In this document: in pieces, positions 1 through 9,458 of the stretch
Position numbering within the stretch: the stretch's first letter is position 1
Layout of the letters: every line of letters begins with the position of its first letter
From: Mesorhizobium erdmanii USDA 3471
Lineage (GTDB): Bacteria; Pseudomonadota; Alphaproteobacteria; Rhizobiales; Rhizobiaceae
DNA: 64,000 bases
Direction of reading: 5' to 3'
Assembly (NCBI RefSeq): GCF_000472705.1
Contig: NZ_AXAE01000022.1
Coordinates: 62,001 to 126,000 of the forward strand
The notes under the pieces: generated by a model
The model's database searches: none
What the model was told of the DNA's origin: nothing
The model's input: the letters and a program-made list of their open reading frames with translations, nothing else
Program-made: the position numbers and the translations under genes

Positions 1-670
1 GTTCAACCGCGGCGAGAAGATGTCGAAATCGGTCGGCAACGTCATCGACCCGTTCACCATGGTAGAACACTACGGCCTCGACCAGGTGCGTTACTTCTTC
101 CTGCGCGAAGTGCCGTTCGGCCAGGACGGCAGCTACAGCCATGAAGCGATCGTCAACCGCACCAACGCCGACCTTGCCAACGGCCTCGGCAATCTGGCGC
201 AGCGCTCGCTCTCGATGATCGCCAAGAACTGTGGCGGCGTGGTGCCGAAGCGCGGCGAGATGACGGACGCCGACAGCGCGATCCTGGATCAGGCGGTGGC
301 CGCCCTGGCCACCGCGCGCAAGGCGATGGCCGAGCAAGGCATTCATCTGGCGCTGGCGGCGATCTTCGGAGTGGTGGCGGAAGCCGATCGCTATTTCGCC
401 GGACAGGAACCCTGGGCGCTGAAGAAGACCAACCCGGAGCGCATGGAGACGGTGCTGTGGACCACGGCCGAAGTTGTGCGGCGCGTGGCGGTGCTCTGCC
501 AACCCTTCGTTCCGGGATCGGCGGCGAAGCTGCTCGACCTGCTGGCGGTGCCGGCCGACAATCGTCGCTTCGCGCATGTCCACGCCGACTATGCGCTTGT
601 ACCCGGCACCCCATTGCCGTCGCCGGAGGGTGTCTTTCCGCGCTACGACAAGCCCGAGGCGAGCGCCTGA
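1..670 (+). CDS. metG: Methionine--tRNA ligase, C-terminal part (5' end outside window)
   Basis: Class I methionyl-tRNA synthetase, which charges tRNA-Met in the cytoplasm. The frame is open from the window edge. It starts with the KMSKS ATP-binding loop (bases 17-31) and continues through the helical anticodon-binding domain. About 223 residues are visible, so roughly 300 N-terminal residues including the HIGH motif lie outside. No C-terminal tRNA-binding (EMAP-like) domain follows the anticodon domain, as expected for the short alphaproteobacterial form. Its TGA overlaps the tatD start codon by one base (TGATG), which implies translational coupling. Confidence 0.96.
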   Translation, partial: FNRGEKMSKSVGNVIDPFTMVEHYGLDQVRYFFLREVPFGQDGSYSHEAIVNRTNADLANGLGNLAQRSLSMIAKNCGGVVPKRGEMTDADSAILDQAVAALATARKAMAEQGIHLALAAIFGVVAEADRYFAGQEPWALKKTNPERMETVLWTTAEVVRRVAVLCQPFVPGSAAKLLDLLAVPADNRRFAHVHADYALVPGTPLPSPEGVFPRYDKPEASA

Positions 671-1464
671 TGCTCGTCGACAGCCATTGCCATCTGGACT
701 TTCCGGATTTCGCCGAGGAGCGGGCGGCCATTGTCGCCCGCGCCAAGGCGGCCGGAATCGGTCGCATGGTGACGATATCGACCCGTGTGAAGCGCTTTCA
801 GCAAATACTTGAAATCGCTGATGCTTTCGAAGAGGTCTACTGCTCCGTCGGCACCCATCCCCACAATGCGGCGGAAGAACTCGACGTCACCGCCGCCGAA
901 CTCGTGCGTCTGTCGGCTCACCCGAAGGTGGTGGCGATCGGCGAGGCTGGGCTCGACTACTTCTACGACAAGGCGCCACGCGATACGCAGGCGCAGGGTT
1001 TTCGCAATCACATTGCCGCCGCTCGCGAGACCGGCCTGCCTCTCGTCATTCATTCGCGCGACGCCGATGCCGACATGGCAGCCATTCTCGAGGATGAAAC
1101 AGGGCAGGGCGCCTTCCCCTTCATCCTGCATTGTTTTTCGTCGGGGCGCCGGCTCGCCGAAATCGGTGTCTCGCTCGGCGGCTATGTGTCGTTCTCGGGC
1201 ATCCTGACCTTCAAGAATTCGGCCGAACTGCGCGCCGTCGCCGCCGACGTGCCGCATGACCGGCTGCTCGTCGAAACAGACGCACCCTACCTGGCGCCGA
1301 TACCGTTTCGCGGCAAGCGCAATGAACCGGCCTATGTCGCGCACACCGCCAAGGTGCTGGCGGAGACGATCGGTGTCAGCGAGACTGAAATCGCTGATCT
1401 GACCACGAACAATTTCTTCCGGCTGTTCGGCAAGATGCCGCGGCCGGCCACGCAGAGCGCCTGA
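670..1464 (+). CDS. tatD: TatD family metal-dependent deoxyribonuclease
   Basis: A 264-residue TIM-barrel hydrolase of the TatD/YcfH family, a metal-dependent 3'-5' DNase in characterised members. The N-terminal DSHCHLD motif supplies metal ligands H6 and H8. Further family motifs are visible: EAGLDY, VIHSRDAD, HCFSS and the late VETDAPYL. A longer open frame begins at 457, but it only reads through metG in another frame. The ATG at 670, one base overlapping the metG stop, gives the normal family N-terminus. The metG-tatD-MBL order is common in rhizobia. Confidence 0.95.
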   Translation: MLVDSHCHLDFPDFAEERAAIVARAKAAGIGRMVTISTRVKRFQQILEIADAFEEVYCSVGTHPHNAAEELDVTAAELVRLSAHPKVVAIGEAGLDYFYDKAPRDTQAQGFRNHIAAARETGLPLVIHSRDADADMAAILEDETGQGAFPFILHCFSSGRRLAEIGVSLGGYVSFSGILTFKNSAELRAVAADVPHDRLLVETDAPYLAPIPFRGKRNEPAYVAHTAKVLAETIGVSETEIADLTTNNFFRLFGKMPRPATQSA

Positions 1465-1467
1465 ACG

Positions 1468-2286
1468 ATGACGGACCGGCTGCGCCTCACCATTCTCGGC
1501 TGCGGCTCGTCACCAGGTATCCCGCGCATCACCGGCGACTGGGGCAATTGTGACCCGGCCAATCCGAGAAACCGGCGCATGCGCACCGCAGCGCTGGTCG
1601 AACGGATTGCAGCCGATGGCGGCCGTACCACCGTGGTCATCGACACCGGGCCGGATTTCCGCGAGCAGATGTTGCTCGCCTCGGTCAAACGCATCGATGC
1701 CGTCGTCTACACGCACCCGCATGCCGACCATATCCACGGCATCGACGATCTGCGCGGCTATGTGCTCGAGCAGCGCCACCTGATCGACATCCATGCCGAC
1801 CAGCCGACGATGCTGCGCCTGCGGCAGGCATTCGGGTATTGCTTCGAGACGCCGCCGGGCAGTTCCTATCCGCCGATCGTGCGGGCCCATATCATCGACC
1901 ACGCAAAGCCCGTGGTGATCAAAGGCGAGGGGGGTGCCCTCACCCTCGAGCCGCTGCCGCAGTTCCATGGCGACATCATCTCGCTCGGCTTTCGCATCGG
2001 CGGCATGGCCTATTGCCCCGATATCAGCGGCTTTCCCGATACCACCGCCGAGCGGCTGCGCGGCCTGGAAATGCTGGTCATCGACGCGCTGCAGTACAAT
2101 ACCCATCCCAGCCATCTGTCGCTGGGCCAGGCGCTCGGCTGGATCGAGAAACTGGCGCCCAAAAATGCCGTGCTCACGCATATGCATGTGCCGCTGGACT
2201 ACGCCACGGTGATGGCCGAGACGCCGGACACCGTGGTGCCGGCCCATGACGGCATGGTGATCGAAATCCCTTATGAGTCAGCGTGA
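1468..2286 (+). CDS. MBL-fold metallo-hydrolase (PhnP/RNase Z-like)
   Basis: A 272-residue metallo-beta-lactamase-fold hydrolase beginning 3 bases after tatD. The metal-binding motif HPHADH is intact (H83, H85, D87, H88), preceded by the strand LTILGCGSSPGIPR and followed by HGIDDLRGY. Later ligand positions are seen in QFHGD and near the end in THMH. The pattern resembles PhnP (cyclic phosphate phosphodiesterase) and RNase Z relatives, but there is no phn context. The natural substrate is unknown. Position after metG-tatD suggests a housekeeping role. Confidence 0.9.
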   Translation: MTDRLRLTILGCGSSPGIPRITGDWGNCDPANPRNRRMRTAALVERIAADGGRTTVVIDTGPDFREQMLLASVKRIDAVVYTHPHADHIHGIDDLRGYVLEQRHLIDIHADQPTMLRLRQAFGYCFETPPGSSYPPIVRAHIIDHAKPVVIKGEGGALTLEPLPQFHGDIISLGFRIGGMAYCPDISGFPDTTAERLRGLEMLVIDALQYNTHPSHLSLGQALGWIEKLAPKNAVLTHMHVPLDYATVMAETPDTVVPAHDGMVIEIPYESA

Positions 2287-2305
2287 TACGAACGGCATCT
2301 CATGC

Positions 2306-2515
2306 GGGCGTTCGGCCTGACGTCATGGACGACCCATTCTTCGCTTCGCGAGGATTCTTGCGCTCGGCATCACGCATCAACGGTCCAACGCGGCTGGCCT
2401 CGTAGTGAAAGATGCTGCTTCTGCCCGTGCTGTAGCCGTGCACGAACACCTCGATCGCCGATTCAATCTCACGCGTTGCTGTCGTTATCCACGCAGCGTA
2501 GCGTTGGCCATCAGC
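2306..2515 (-). pseudogene. Decayed N-terminal fragment of a GNAT-annotated protein
   Basis: Read on the minus strand, this stretch gives RYAAWITTATREIESAIEVF, then VHGYSTGRSS, YEASRVGPL, MRDAERKNPR and, after a frame change, RSEEWVVHDVRPN. From memory this matches the opening segment of rhizobial proteins annotated as GNAT acetyltransferases, where GPLWVMRDA and an RREEW motif follow each other. No start codon, a frame change and the lack of any acetyltransferase core mark it as a relic. The family assignment is by recall and needs a search; that it is not an intact gene is clear. Confidence 0.5.
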
Positions 2516-2625
2516 TCAAGGCAACACGCTTCGGTCGACCCCAAGCCTATGAAAATCCGCAGCAATTCCCAGGCGCTGGCCAACGCGTAAGTTCCATAAT
2601 CTATCTTATGCGACTTTTTGATGTA

Positions 2626-3049
2626 GGTGCAGGACTGCGCAACGCTGGAGATCGTCGCCGCCGAGGGCCCCGCCTTACCGCCACTATCTCTGGGCGTCTT
2701 CGCTTGAACGCGGTGTTCGGCGGCATCCTGATCTTCGCCGGCGTCCACGCCTAGACCGCCGACACGGCAACGAAGCAAGAACCCGCGGCCTGGGCTGCCA
2801 ATCTGCACAGGATTGCAGCGCGTAAGCCGGCTGTCGTGGTGCCGGGCCACATGACGCCGGAGGCGCCGGTCGGCATCTCGGCCGTCGAGCACACTAAGAC
2901 TTATCTGCTGGCCTTCGAGGAAGAATTCGCCAAGGCAACCGGCGCCGTCGCGCTGAAGGCCGCGATGGAGGCCCGCTTCCCGAACCTCGGCAGGTGTCAC
3001 CCTCGATATCGGCCCGAAGGTCGCCAAGGGCGAGATAAAGTGGGGCTGA
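2626..3049 (+). pseudogene. Decayed copy of the MBL-fold protein encoded at 22639-23463
   Basis: Pieces in three frames line up with the C-terminal half of the intact minus-strand gene at 22639-23463: EIVAAEG, RHYLWASSL, NAVFGGILIFAGVH, then VVVPGH, TYLLAFEEEFAKA, ALKAAMEARFPNLG and finally GVTLDIGPKVAKGEIKWG. A TAG at 2752-2754 replaces the Trp of VHVWTAD. A one-base shift near 2993 moves the last 18 codons into another frame. The N-terminal half is missing. It sits directly before an AraC-type regulator, which may once have controlled it. Confidence 0.85.
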
Positions 3050-3186
3050 GAGCGGTAAGTGAACGAATTTCCGCCGTTGCAGCGAAGATGGTTAGCATGT
3101 TAAGTTCTTTGTCGGTTGCACCGGCACTGCCGTCGCGACTGAGAATCCCGCATCAAGACGGGAGACGGAACGAGATGGAGGAGACT

Positions 3187-4134
3187 ATGCTCGACCACCA
3201 TGTGAGCGTCGCCGACGGCGAGGCTTTCCTGTCCGCCTCGCGGATGCTATTTGGCCCGATCACGCAGCGCTTCTCGCGTGGCGAGGCGCCCTCGCTGCCA
3301 AAGCTGGTATCGGTCAATCTGGGCTCCTGCCGGCTTTCCGAGATCAGGGCAAAATCGCATCTTGTCGTCAATGACCGCGCGTTCTGGCGCAGTTTCGACC
3401 CCGACGCGATCAAGATCCTTATGCAGCTCAGGGGCCGCAGCCGCTTCGAGCAGCAGCAGGTCGCGGTCGATCTCGGGCCGCGCGCGGCAATCATCTACGA
3501 TCCGGTGCGCGCCTATTCGCTGCAGAACCTTTCCGATGTCGACCAGCTCATCCTGCAGGTGCCGCGCTCGACCTTCGGCGACGAGACGCTGGCGCGCCTC
3601 TCAGCCCCGGTGCCGCTCCCCGGCGAGGGCGACAGCCTGACCCATATCGTGTCCGGCCTGATGCAGATGGCGATCGGCGAGGCGCACCGGCTGGACGAGG
3701 CCGGCTGCCGCCGCGTCGGTGAAAGCCTGATCCAGCTCGTTAACGGCCTGATCAAGGCAAAGCCCATGGTGCCGGAATTCCGTCGCTCGCCGCTTGAGGC
3801 GCTGCGCGAGCGCATCATCGCCTATATCGATGCCAATCTCGCGAGGAGCAGCCTCTCGGCCGAGGACATCGCTCGCCACATGGGCTGCTCCCGGCGCTAC
3901 CTGCACCGCGCCTTCGAAGGCGAAGGTGTGACGCTGGAACGCTTTGTTTGGGACAGGCGGCTGGAGCGCAGCAAGGAGGAACTCCGCTCCCCTGCCCGGG
4001 CCTCAGCCTCGATCTCGGAAATCGCCTTTGCCTGCGGGTTCAATTCGAGCGCGCATTTTTCGCGGGCGTTCAAGAGCAAGTATGACCTGGCACCGCGGGA
4101 GTTGCGAGAGCGAATGTTGGCTGTGGTGCAGTAG
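3187..4134 (+). CDS. AraC family transcriptional regulator
   Basis: A 315-residue regulator: an N-terminal sensory region of the AraC-binding-like type (about residues 1-190) and a C-terminal double helix-turn-helix (about 215-310). The latter shows the family signature SISEIAFACGFNSSAHFSRA. Several in-frame starts exist upstream. The ATG at 3187 is chosen because GGAGGA lies 5 bases before it. Another ATG at 3175 lies inside that ribosome-binding site. Its upstream neighbour is a decayed MBL-fold gene, so its original target may be lost. The ligand is unknown. Confidence 0.9.
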   Translation: MLDHHVSVADGEAFLSASRMLFGPITQRFSRGEAPSLPKLVSVNLGSCRLSEIRAKSHLVVNDRAFWRSFDPDAIKILMQLRGRSRFEQQQVAVDLGPRAAIIYDPVRAYSLQNLSDVDQLILQVPRSTFGDETLARLSAPVPLPGEGDSLTHIVSGLMQMAIGEAHRLDEAGCRRVGESLIQLVNGLIKAKPMVPEFRRSPLEALRERIIAYIDANLARSSLSAEDIARHMGCSRRYLHRAFEGEGVTLERFVWDRRLERSKEELRSPARASASISEIAFACGFNSSAHFSRAFKSKYDLAPRELRERMLAVVQ

Positions 4135-4288
4135 GTGCGCGGTTAACCGCAAGTGCTGACCGATAGACCGGGCCGTTTGAGGCAACACGAGGCACAACGT
4201 ATCTCTTCAATTTTCGAAGTCTCTCATTCCGGACTTGCAGCCTTTTCGCTTCAGCTATCGGCACCGCCGGTTCGAAAGACTGCGGGCC

Positions 4289-5257
4289 TCAACCCGTGCG
4301 TGCCCTGCCCGCAAAACTCCGCATCAGCCCCTTCGGCAGGAACAGCATTGCCAGGATAATCGTCAGCCCCGAGATCACCGGGTGATAATCCGGCACCACG
4401 ATGCGGGCGAGGTCGAAGACTGCGTACATCACAAGCGCGCCAAGGATGGGGCCGAGCAACGTGCCGGTGCCACCAACGACCGTCATCATCAGCGGCAGGA
4501 GCATCCAATCGAGGTCGAACACCGAGTCCGGCCCGACATGGAAGATGTAGTAGGTGTAGAGGCTACCCGCGACGCCGGCGATGAAAGCGCTGCCGGCGAA
4601 GGCGGCGACCTTGACCTTGAGCGTGTCGATGCCGTTGGCCGACGCCGCCATCTCGTCGTCACGCACGGCGATCAGCGCCAGGCCGTAGCGCGAGCGCATC
4701 AGGGCGCGGATGGCAAGCGCGGTGGCGACCATCAGACCGAGTGCCACCCAGTAATGCGGGCGCAGCGTGTCGAACATGCCGGCGGGCGCGACGATACCGA
4801 AGGCGCTGCCGGTGAAGTCGCCGCCATTGACGAACAGCACCTTGACGATCTCGCCGAAGCCGAGCGTGCCGAGCGCGAAGTAATCGCCATGCAGTTTCGA
4901 CAGAAGCGGCAGGCCGACAATGACCGCTGCGAGCGACGCGACGATGCCGCCCAGCAGCATGGTCACCGGGTCGAAATAATAGATGCTGGGATGCTTGTCA
5001 TAGAGCGAACCCCAGAGATAGTTGCCGGTCCACAGGATGGCGGTGGTGTAGGCGCCCAGCCCGAAGAAGGCGTGGCTACCGAGGCTGATCTGGCCGCCAT
5101 AGCCGGCCACCAGGTTCCAGCTCTGCGCCATGATGGCGTAGAGGAATATGAAGAACAGGAACGAGAAATAGTAGGCGTCGACAGCACCTGGCACGAACGG
5201 CAGCAGCGCCAGCGCCGCCACGACGACAATTGCGATACATTGCAAGGTGCGGCTCAT
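4289..5257 (-). CDS. Branched-chain amino acid-type ABC transporter permease (LivM family)
   Basis: A 322-residue inner-membrane permease with hydrophobic segments throughout. It carries the LivM hallmarks LVAGYGGQISLGSHAFFGLGAY near residues 50-75 and the EAA-like loop around RYGLALIAVRDDEMAA. It is the last gene of a minus-strand importer group (binding protein 7782-8987, ATPases 6864-7601 and 6161-6883, permease 5264-6157). Six bases separate it from the LivH-type gene. The substrate is not necessarily an amino acid, because this family also carries amides, ureas and aromatic acids. Confidence 0.93.
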   Translation of the reverse strand: MSRTLQCIAIVVVAALALLPFVPGAVDAYYFSFLFFIFLYAIMAQSWNLVAGYGGQISLGSHAFFGLGAYTTAILWTGNYLWGSLYDKHPSIYYFDPVTMLLGGIVASLAAVIVGLPLLSKLHGDYFALGTLGFGEIVKVLFVNGGDFTGSAFGIVAPAGMFDTLRPHYWVALGLMVATALAIRALMRSRYGLALIAVRDDEMAASANGIDTLKVKVAAFAGSAFIAGVAGSLYTYYIFHVGPDSVFDLDWMLLPLMMTVVGGTGTLLGPILGALVMYAVFDLARIVVPDYHPVISGLTIILAMLFLPKGLMRSFAGRARTG

Positions 5258-5263
5258 CGCTTC

Positions 5264-6157
5264 TCAAGCCTTCTTGTAGGGCCGGGTGAACAGGCCTTCC
5301 GGCTTGAACATAAGCACCAAAAGGAACACGCCATAGGCGATGGCATTCGTCCAGCCGCCCGAGATGAAGTACTGGACATAGGCTTCGATCAGCCCGAGCA
5401 GGATGCCGCCGGCGAGCGCGCCGGTGACGTTGCCGATGCCGCCGAGCGCCAGGGCCACCAGCGCCTTGAGGCTGAAGATGAAGCCGGCGAAGGGATTGAA
5501 CGGAAAGGTGGTGGCGACCGCGACGCCGGCAGCGCCCGCCAGCGAAATGCCGATGGCGAAGGCAATTGCGTTGACGCGGTGCGGGCTGATGCCCATCAAA
5601 GTAGCGGCATCCATGTCTTCCGAGGCAGCGCGCACCGCCTTGCCGACCATGGTCTTGCGCAGGAAAAGCATCACCAGGCCGGTGCCGGCGAGTGCGATCA
5701 GGAAGCCCATCGAGCGGGTGAAGGAGGTGCGCACGCCGAGGAGCTCGATGCCGCTGGCCGTGTAGCTCGTCACCACGCCGGCGGTGTTACCGCCCCAGAT
5801 CACCGTCATCAGGTTCTGCACCAGGAACATCAGGCCCACTGCAATCAGCAGCGAGACGTTGCGGTCTTCCTCGGCGGCTGCCTTGCGGAACAGACCCTGA
5901 TACATCAGCCAGCCGACGCCGAGCCCGACCGGCACGACGATGAGCAGTGACAGGAATGGGTCGATGCCGAGGCCATAGAACAACGTTCGCACGAAATAGG
6001 CGGCCAGAATGATCATCGCGCCCTGGGCCAGGAAGATCAGCCGCATGGTGCCGAAGATCAGGCTGAGACCCACCGCGGCGACACCATACATGGCGCCGCC
6101 AAGCGCGCCGTTGAGAGAGAGCTGGAGCAGAATGTCAGGCGGGGGCAGGTTGAACAT
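5264..6157 (-). CDS. Branched-chain amino acid-type ABC transporter permease (LivH family)
   Basis: A 297-residue integral membrane permease, the partner of the LivM-type protein. LivH features include GAMYGVAAVGLSLIFGTMRL at the N-terminus and the EAA loop region KAVRAASEDMDAATLMG. The frame opens with TTG, but the ATG at 6157 is preferred because GGAG lies about 6 bases before it, immediately after the livF-type stop. Genes are packed tightly on both sides, consistent with one transcript. Confidence 0.93.
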   Translation of the reverse strand: MFNLPPPDILLQLSLNGALGGAMYGVAAVGLSLIFGTMRLIFLAQGAMIILAAYFVRTLFYGLGIDPFLSLLIVVPVGLGVGWLMYQGLFRKAAAEEDRNVSLLIAVGLMFLVQNLMTVIWGGNTAGVVTSYTASGIELLGVRTSFTRSMGFLIALAGTGLVMLFLRKTMVGKAVRAASEDMDAATLMGISPHRVNAIAFAIGISLAGAAGVAVATTFPFNPFAGFIFSLKALVALALGGIGNVTGALAGGILLGLIEAYVQYFISGGWTNAIAYGVFLLVLMFKPEGLFTRPYKKA

Positions 6158-6160
6158 CAA

Positions 6161-6863
<703 letters not shown>

Positions 6864-6883
<20 letters not shown>

Positions 6884-7601
6884 GATAGGCCTCTATGACT
6901 TTGCGGTTCTGGGTGACTTCGCGCGGCGTGCCGTCGGCGATCTTCTCGCCATGGTCGAGCACGATGACGCGGCTGCAGACTTTCATGATGGCGTCGACCT
7001 TGTGCTCGACCCAGAGAATCGAAAGGCCGCGCTCGGTGCGCACGCGCCTGATAACGTCGACCATGCGCTGGATCTCGGTGGGGTTGAGGCCGGCCATCGG
7101 CTCGTCGAGGAGCAGGAGCGCCGGATCCGACGCGACGGCGCGGGCGATCTCCAGCATGCGACGATCGGAGAGCGTCATATGGGCGGTGCGCATGTCGCCC
7201 TGGGCGGTGAGGCCGACCAGTTCCAGTGCGGCATTCGCGGTTTCGGTCGCATATTTGACGCGGCCCCCTGCCCCATAGACGGCGCCGACCATGACGTTCT
7301 CGAAGGCGGTCATGGTCAGGAAGGTGCGCACCAGCTGGAAGGTGCGGGCGATGCCGAGCCGGGAGATGCGGTGCGGCGCGACGCCGGTGATGTCCTTGCC
7401 GCGAAACAGCACCCGCCCCTGCGTCGGCGCATAGATGGCGGTGATAACGTTGAACAGCGTCGACTTGCCTGCGCCGTTGGGACCGATCAGCCCGATCAGT
7501 TCGTTGGGGCCGACCGCGATGTCGACATTGTTGAGCACGACGAGCCCGCCGAACCGCTTCTGGACCGCCTCGAGGCGAAGCAGGGTTTCGTCAGGCTGCA
7601 T
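6864..7601 (-). CDS. ABC transporter ATP-binding protein (LivG family)
   Basis: A 245-residue ATPase with Walker A GPNGAGKST, the LivG-typical RTFQLVRTFLTMTAFENVMVGA, a diverged signature TLSDRRMLEIARA, Walker B ALLLLDEPMAGLNP, and a C-terminal EVTQNRKVIEAYLG. The frame extends to 7658, but the ATG at 7601 (MQPDETLL) gives the usual N-terminus. LSGGQ is replaced by LSDRR in this copy, a variation common in LivG proteins. It is separated from the upstream binding-protein gene by a 180-base gap holding a repeat element. Confidence 0.93.
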
Positions 7602-7669
7602 CGTGGTGTCCGTCTCTCCGGAGGATGTGATTGAGTTTGGAAAGGCATCAGGTGGCATTGGCCCTGCGG

Positions 7670-7781
7670 GCCGGCTTTCTCCCCACCGCTATACGGGGAG
7701 AAATGCCCAGCTAGGCAGTGAGGGGCAGCGCCGACGTCGCCAAGGAGGGCTTCCCTTGGCGAACGCCCTGCCCCTCGCCTG
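7670..7781. repeat. Rhizobial intergenic palindromic element (RIME-like)
   Basis: The gap between the binding-protein gene and the LivG-type gene holds a strong inverted repeat: TTCTCCCC and GGGGAGAA around CACCGCTATAC (about 7678-7704). It is followed by the GC-rich arms GTGAGGGGCAG and CTGCCCCTCGC (about 7721-7780). This is the CTGCCCCTC/TTCTCCCCG type of mobile palindrome that is abundant in rhizobial genomes. It lies inside a probable operon and could act as a processing or attenuation site that lowers expression of downstream membrane genes relative to the binding protein. Confidence 0.65.
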
Positions 7782-8987
7782 TCAGCGCTTGTCCCAGGCC
7801 GGGGCAGGCTTGTAGGTCCAGGTGCCGTCCGGATAGATCAGCTGGTGCTTGCCCTGCCACCACTGCGTCGCGACACTTGGGATCAGCGCGAAGCCGGTCT
7901 CGTCGAACTTAAGATCGCCCACCACGGTGTCCTTGAACTCCTGGCCGAAGATCGCATCATGGATCGCCGCTGCGTCGGTGCTGCCGGCTTTCTCGATCGC
8001 CTGCGCCAACACTTGCGCATTGGCATAGAAGGCGCCGACGGTGACGGAGTCCTTCTTGTACTCGGCTTCGTAGCGCTCACCGAGTTCCTTGGCGCCCTTG
8101 TATGGGTAGCTCGCGGACCAGAAGCCGTCAGTCATGATGTAGTCGGAGTCCGGTCCCAGCGCCTCGTGAAACTCACCCGTCCAGGTGCCTTTCCAGCCGT
8201 GGAAATATGGCACGGAGAAGCCGAGTTCCTTCATTTGCCGGAGCAGCGTGATGGTGTCGGCGGGTGAACCGAAGACCAGCATGGCGTCAACGTCGGCGGC
8301 CTTGAGCTTGGTGATCAGCGCCGAATAGTCGGTGGCGCCGATCGCCCAGGGGTCGTCGACGGCGAAGGTGTAGCCGTACTTCTTCGCCGCCGCCTGGAAG
8401 GCGCCGCCAAAGCCCTTGCCGTCGGGCGAATCTTCGGTGATCAGAGCTGGGTGCTTCGGCTTCTCGTCGGCGGGCAACTTGTCCCAGACCTCGAACGGCA
8501 CCTCGGCACCGGGACCAGGATGGAAGAAGAACAGTGCCGAGTATTTGAGCTTCAATGGCTGCCATTCGAACGGGAAGGCCGTCGTGATCATGTAGAACTT
8601 CTTGTACTTCTCGGCGACGATGGCGCCGGCGATGTTCATCGGCCCGGAATGGGTCGACAGCAACGCGTCGACCTTCTGTACCTTGATCAGGTTTTCGAGC
8701 GCCGACGCCACCTTGCCTTCGGAGCTTTCGTCGTCGGCGACGACGAGGCGTAGCGGCAGCTTCTTGCCGGCGGACTTGACCATGATGCCGCCGGCCTTGT
8801 TGATGTCGGCGACGGCTTGCTCATAGGCCCATTTCTGTTCCTTGCCATCGCCGGCCAGCGGACCGGTCAGCGAGATCGGCGCGCCGATGACGATTTCGGT
8901 GTCGCCGGCATAGGCCACCGTGCCGGCGGCACTGAGCACGGTGGACAGCAACAGGCCGGCCAGCATTCCGTTCAGACTGATTTCCAT
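7782..8987 (-). CDS. ABC transporter substrate-binding protein (LivK/Peripla_BP_6 type)
   Basis: A 401-residue periplasmic binding protein. A Sec signal peptide covers about residues 1-27 (cut after VAYA). The mature part opens with the family strand EIVIGAPISLTGPLAGDGKE and has a type I periplasmic fold throughout. GGGAGGA precedes the ATG at 8987. It is the first importer gene and follows the NTF2-like, MoaF-like and SDR genes on the same strand, so the ligand may be the substrate of those enzymes rather than an amino acid. Confidence 0.93.
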   Translation of the reverse strand: MEISLNGMLAGLLLSTVLSAAGTVAYAGDTEIVIGAPISLTGPLAGDGKEQKWAYEQAVADINKAGGIMVKSAGKKLPLRLVVADDESSEGKVASALENLIKVQKVDALLSTHSGPMNIAGAIVAEKYKKFYMITTAFPFEWQPLKLKYSALFFFHPGPGAEVPFEVWDKLPADEKPKHPALITEDSPDGKGFGGAFQAAAKKYGYTFAVDDPWAIGATDYSALITKLKAADVDAMLVFGSPADTITLLRQMKELGFSVPYFHGWKGTWTGEFHEALGPDSDYIMTDGFWSASYPYKGAKELGERYEAEYKKDSVTVGAFYANAQVLAQAIEKAGSTDAAAIHDAIFGQEFKDTVVGDLKFDETGFALIPSVATQWWQGKHQLIYPDGTWTYKPAPAWDKR

Positions 8988-9051
8988 TCCATCCTCCCAG
9001 GTTCATCGGGCCAACGCATCAGGGCGACGCCCGCATTCACAGTGCAGGTGC

Positions 9052-9441
9052 TCAGCCCATCGCGGCGGCGACCAGCTTGGTGTCGGTGAACTGCTCGAAA
9101 CTGACGGCCTTGCCGTCCAGCATTTCCCAGACATGGACGACGCGCGCCGACATCGCCTTGCCTGTCTTTTTGTAGACGCCAGAATAGGTGCCGATGCCGA
9201 CGATGGTGCTGTCGCCGTCGACCAATGTGTCGACCTTCAGCGCATAGCCCTCCCACTCTTCGCCGATGCGCTTGAAGACGCCTGATATGATGGCGTCGGC
9301 GCCGACATAGGTTCCCGCATAGGGGAAGCCCGCCATTTCCGTCCACGCCGTCTTGTCGGTGACCGGCGCCATCATCGCCGCCAGGTCCTTGTTGTCGGAG
9401 CCGGCGTAATGCGCCTTGATGACTTCGTAATTCCTGCTCAT
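9052..9441 (-). CDS. NTF2-like (SnoaL-type) protein
   Basis: A 129-residue cone-shaped alpha+beta barrel protein of the NTF2/SnoaL superfamily, without a signal peptide. It shares the block EMAGFPYAGTYVGADAIISG, and a similar overall plan, with the protein encoded at 22248-22637, so the two are paralogues. The start at 9441 is preferred over the ATG at 9450 because AGGTG lies about 6 bases before it. Members are isomerases, cyclases, or small binding proteins. The function here is unknown. The gene lies between the MoaF-like gene and the importer. Confidence 0.85.
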   Translation of the reverse strand: MSRNYEVIKAHYAGSDNKDLAAMMAPVTDKTAWTEMAGFPYAGTYVGADAIISGVFKRIGEEWEGYALKVDTLVDGDSTIVGIGTYSGVYKKTGKAMSARVVHVWEMLDGKAVSFEQFTDTKLVAAAMG

Positions 9442-9458
9442 GCCATTCACCTGTTCGC

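Noticed and set aside
457..669. N-terminal extension of tatD
   Set aside because: The extra residues read through metG in another frame; the ATG at 670 matches the family N-terminus.
2485..3027. A 180-codon minus-strand frame over the MBL relic
   Set aside because: It is the reverse of the decayed MBL gene and shows no family motif.
4235..5950. A 571-codon open frame on the plus strand
   Set aside because: It runs antisense to the LivM and LivH genes, has the low-complexity Arg/Asp/His composition of reversed membrane-protein codons, and resembles no family.
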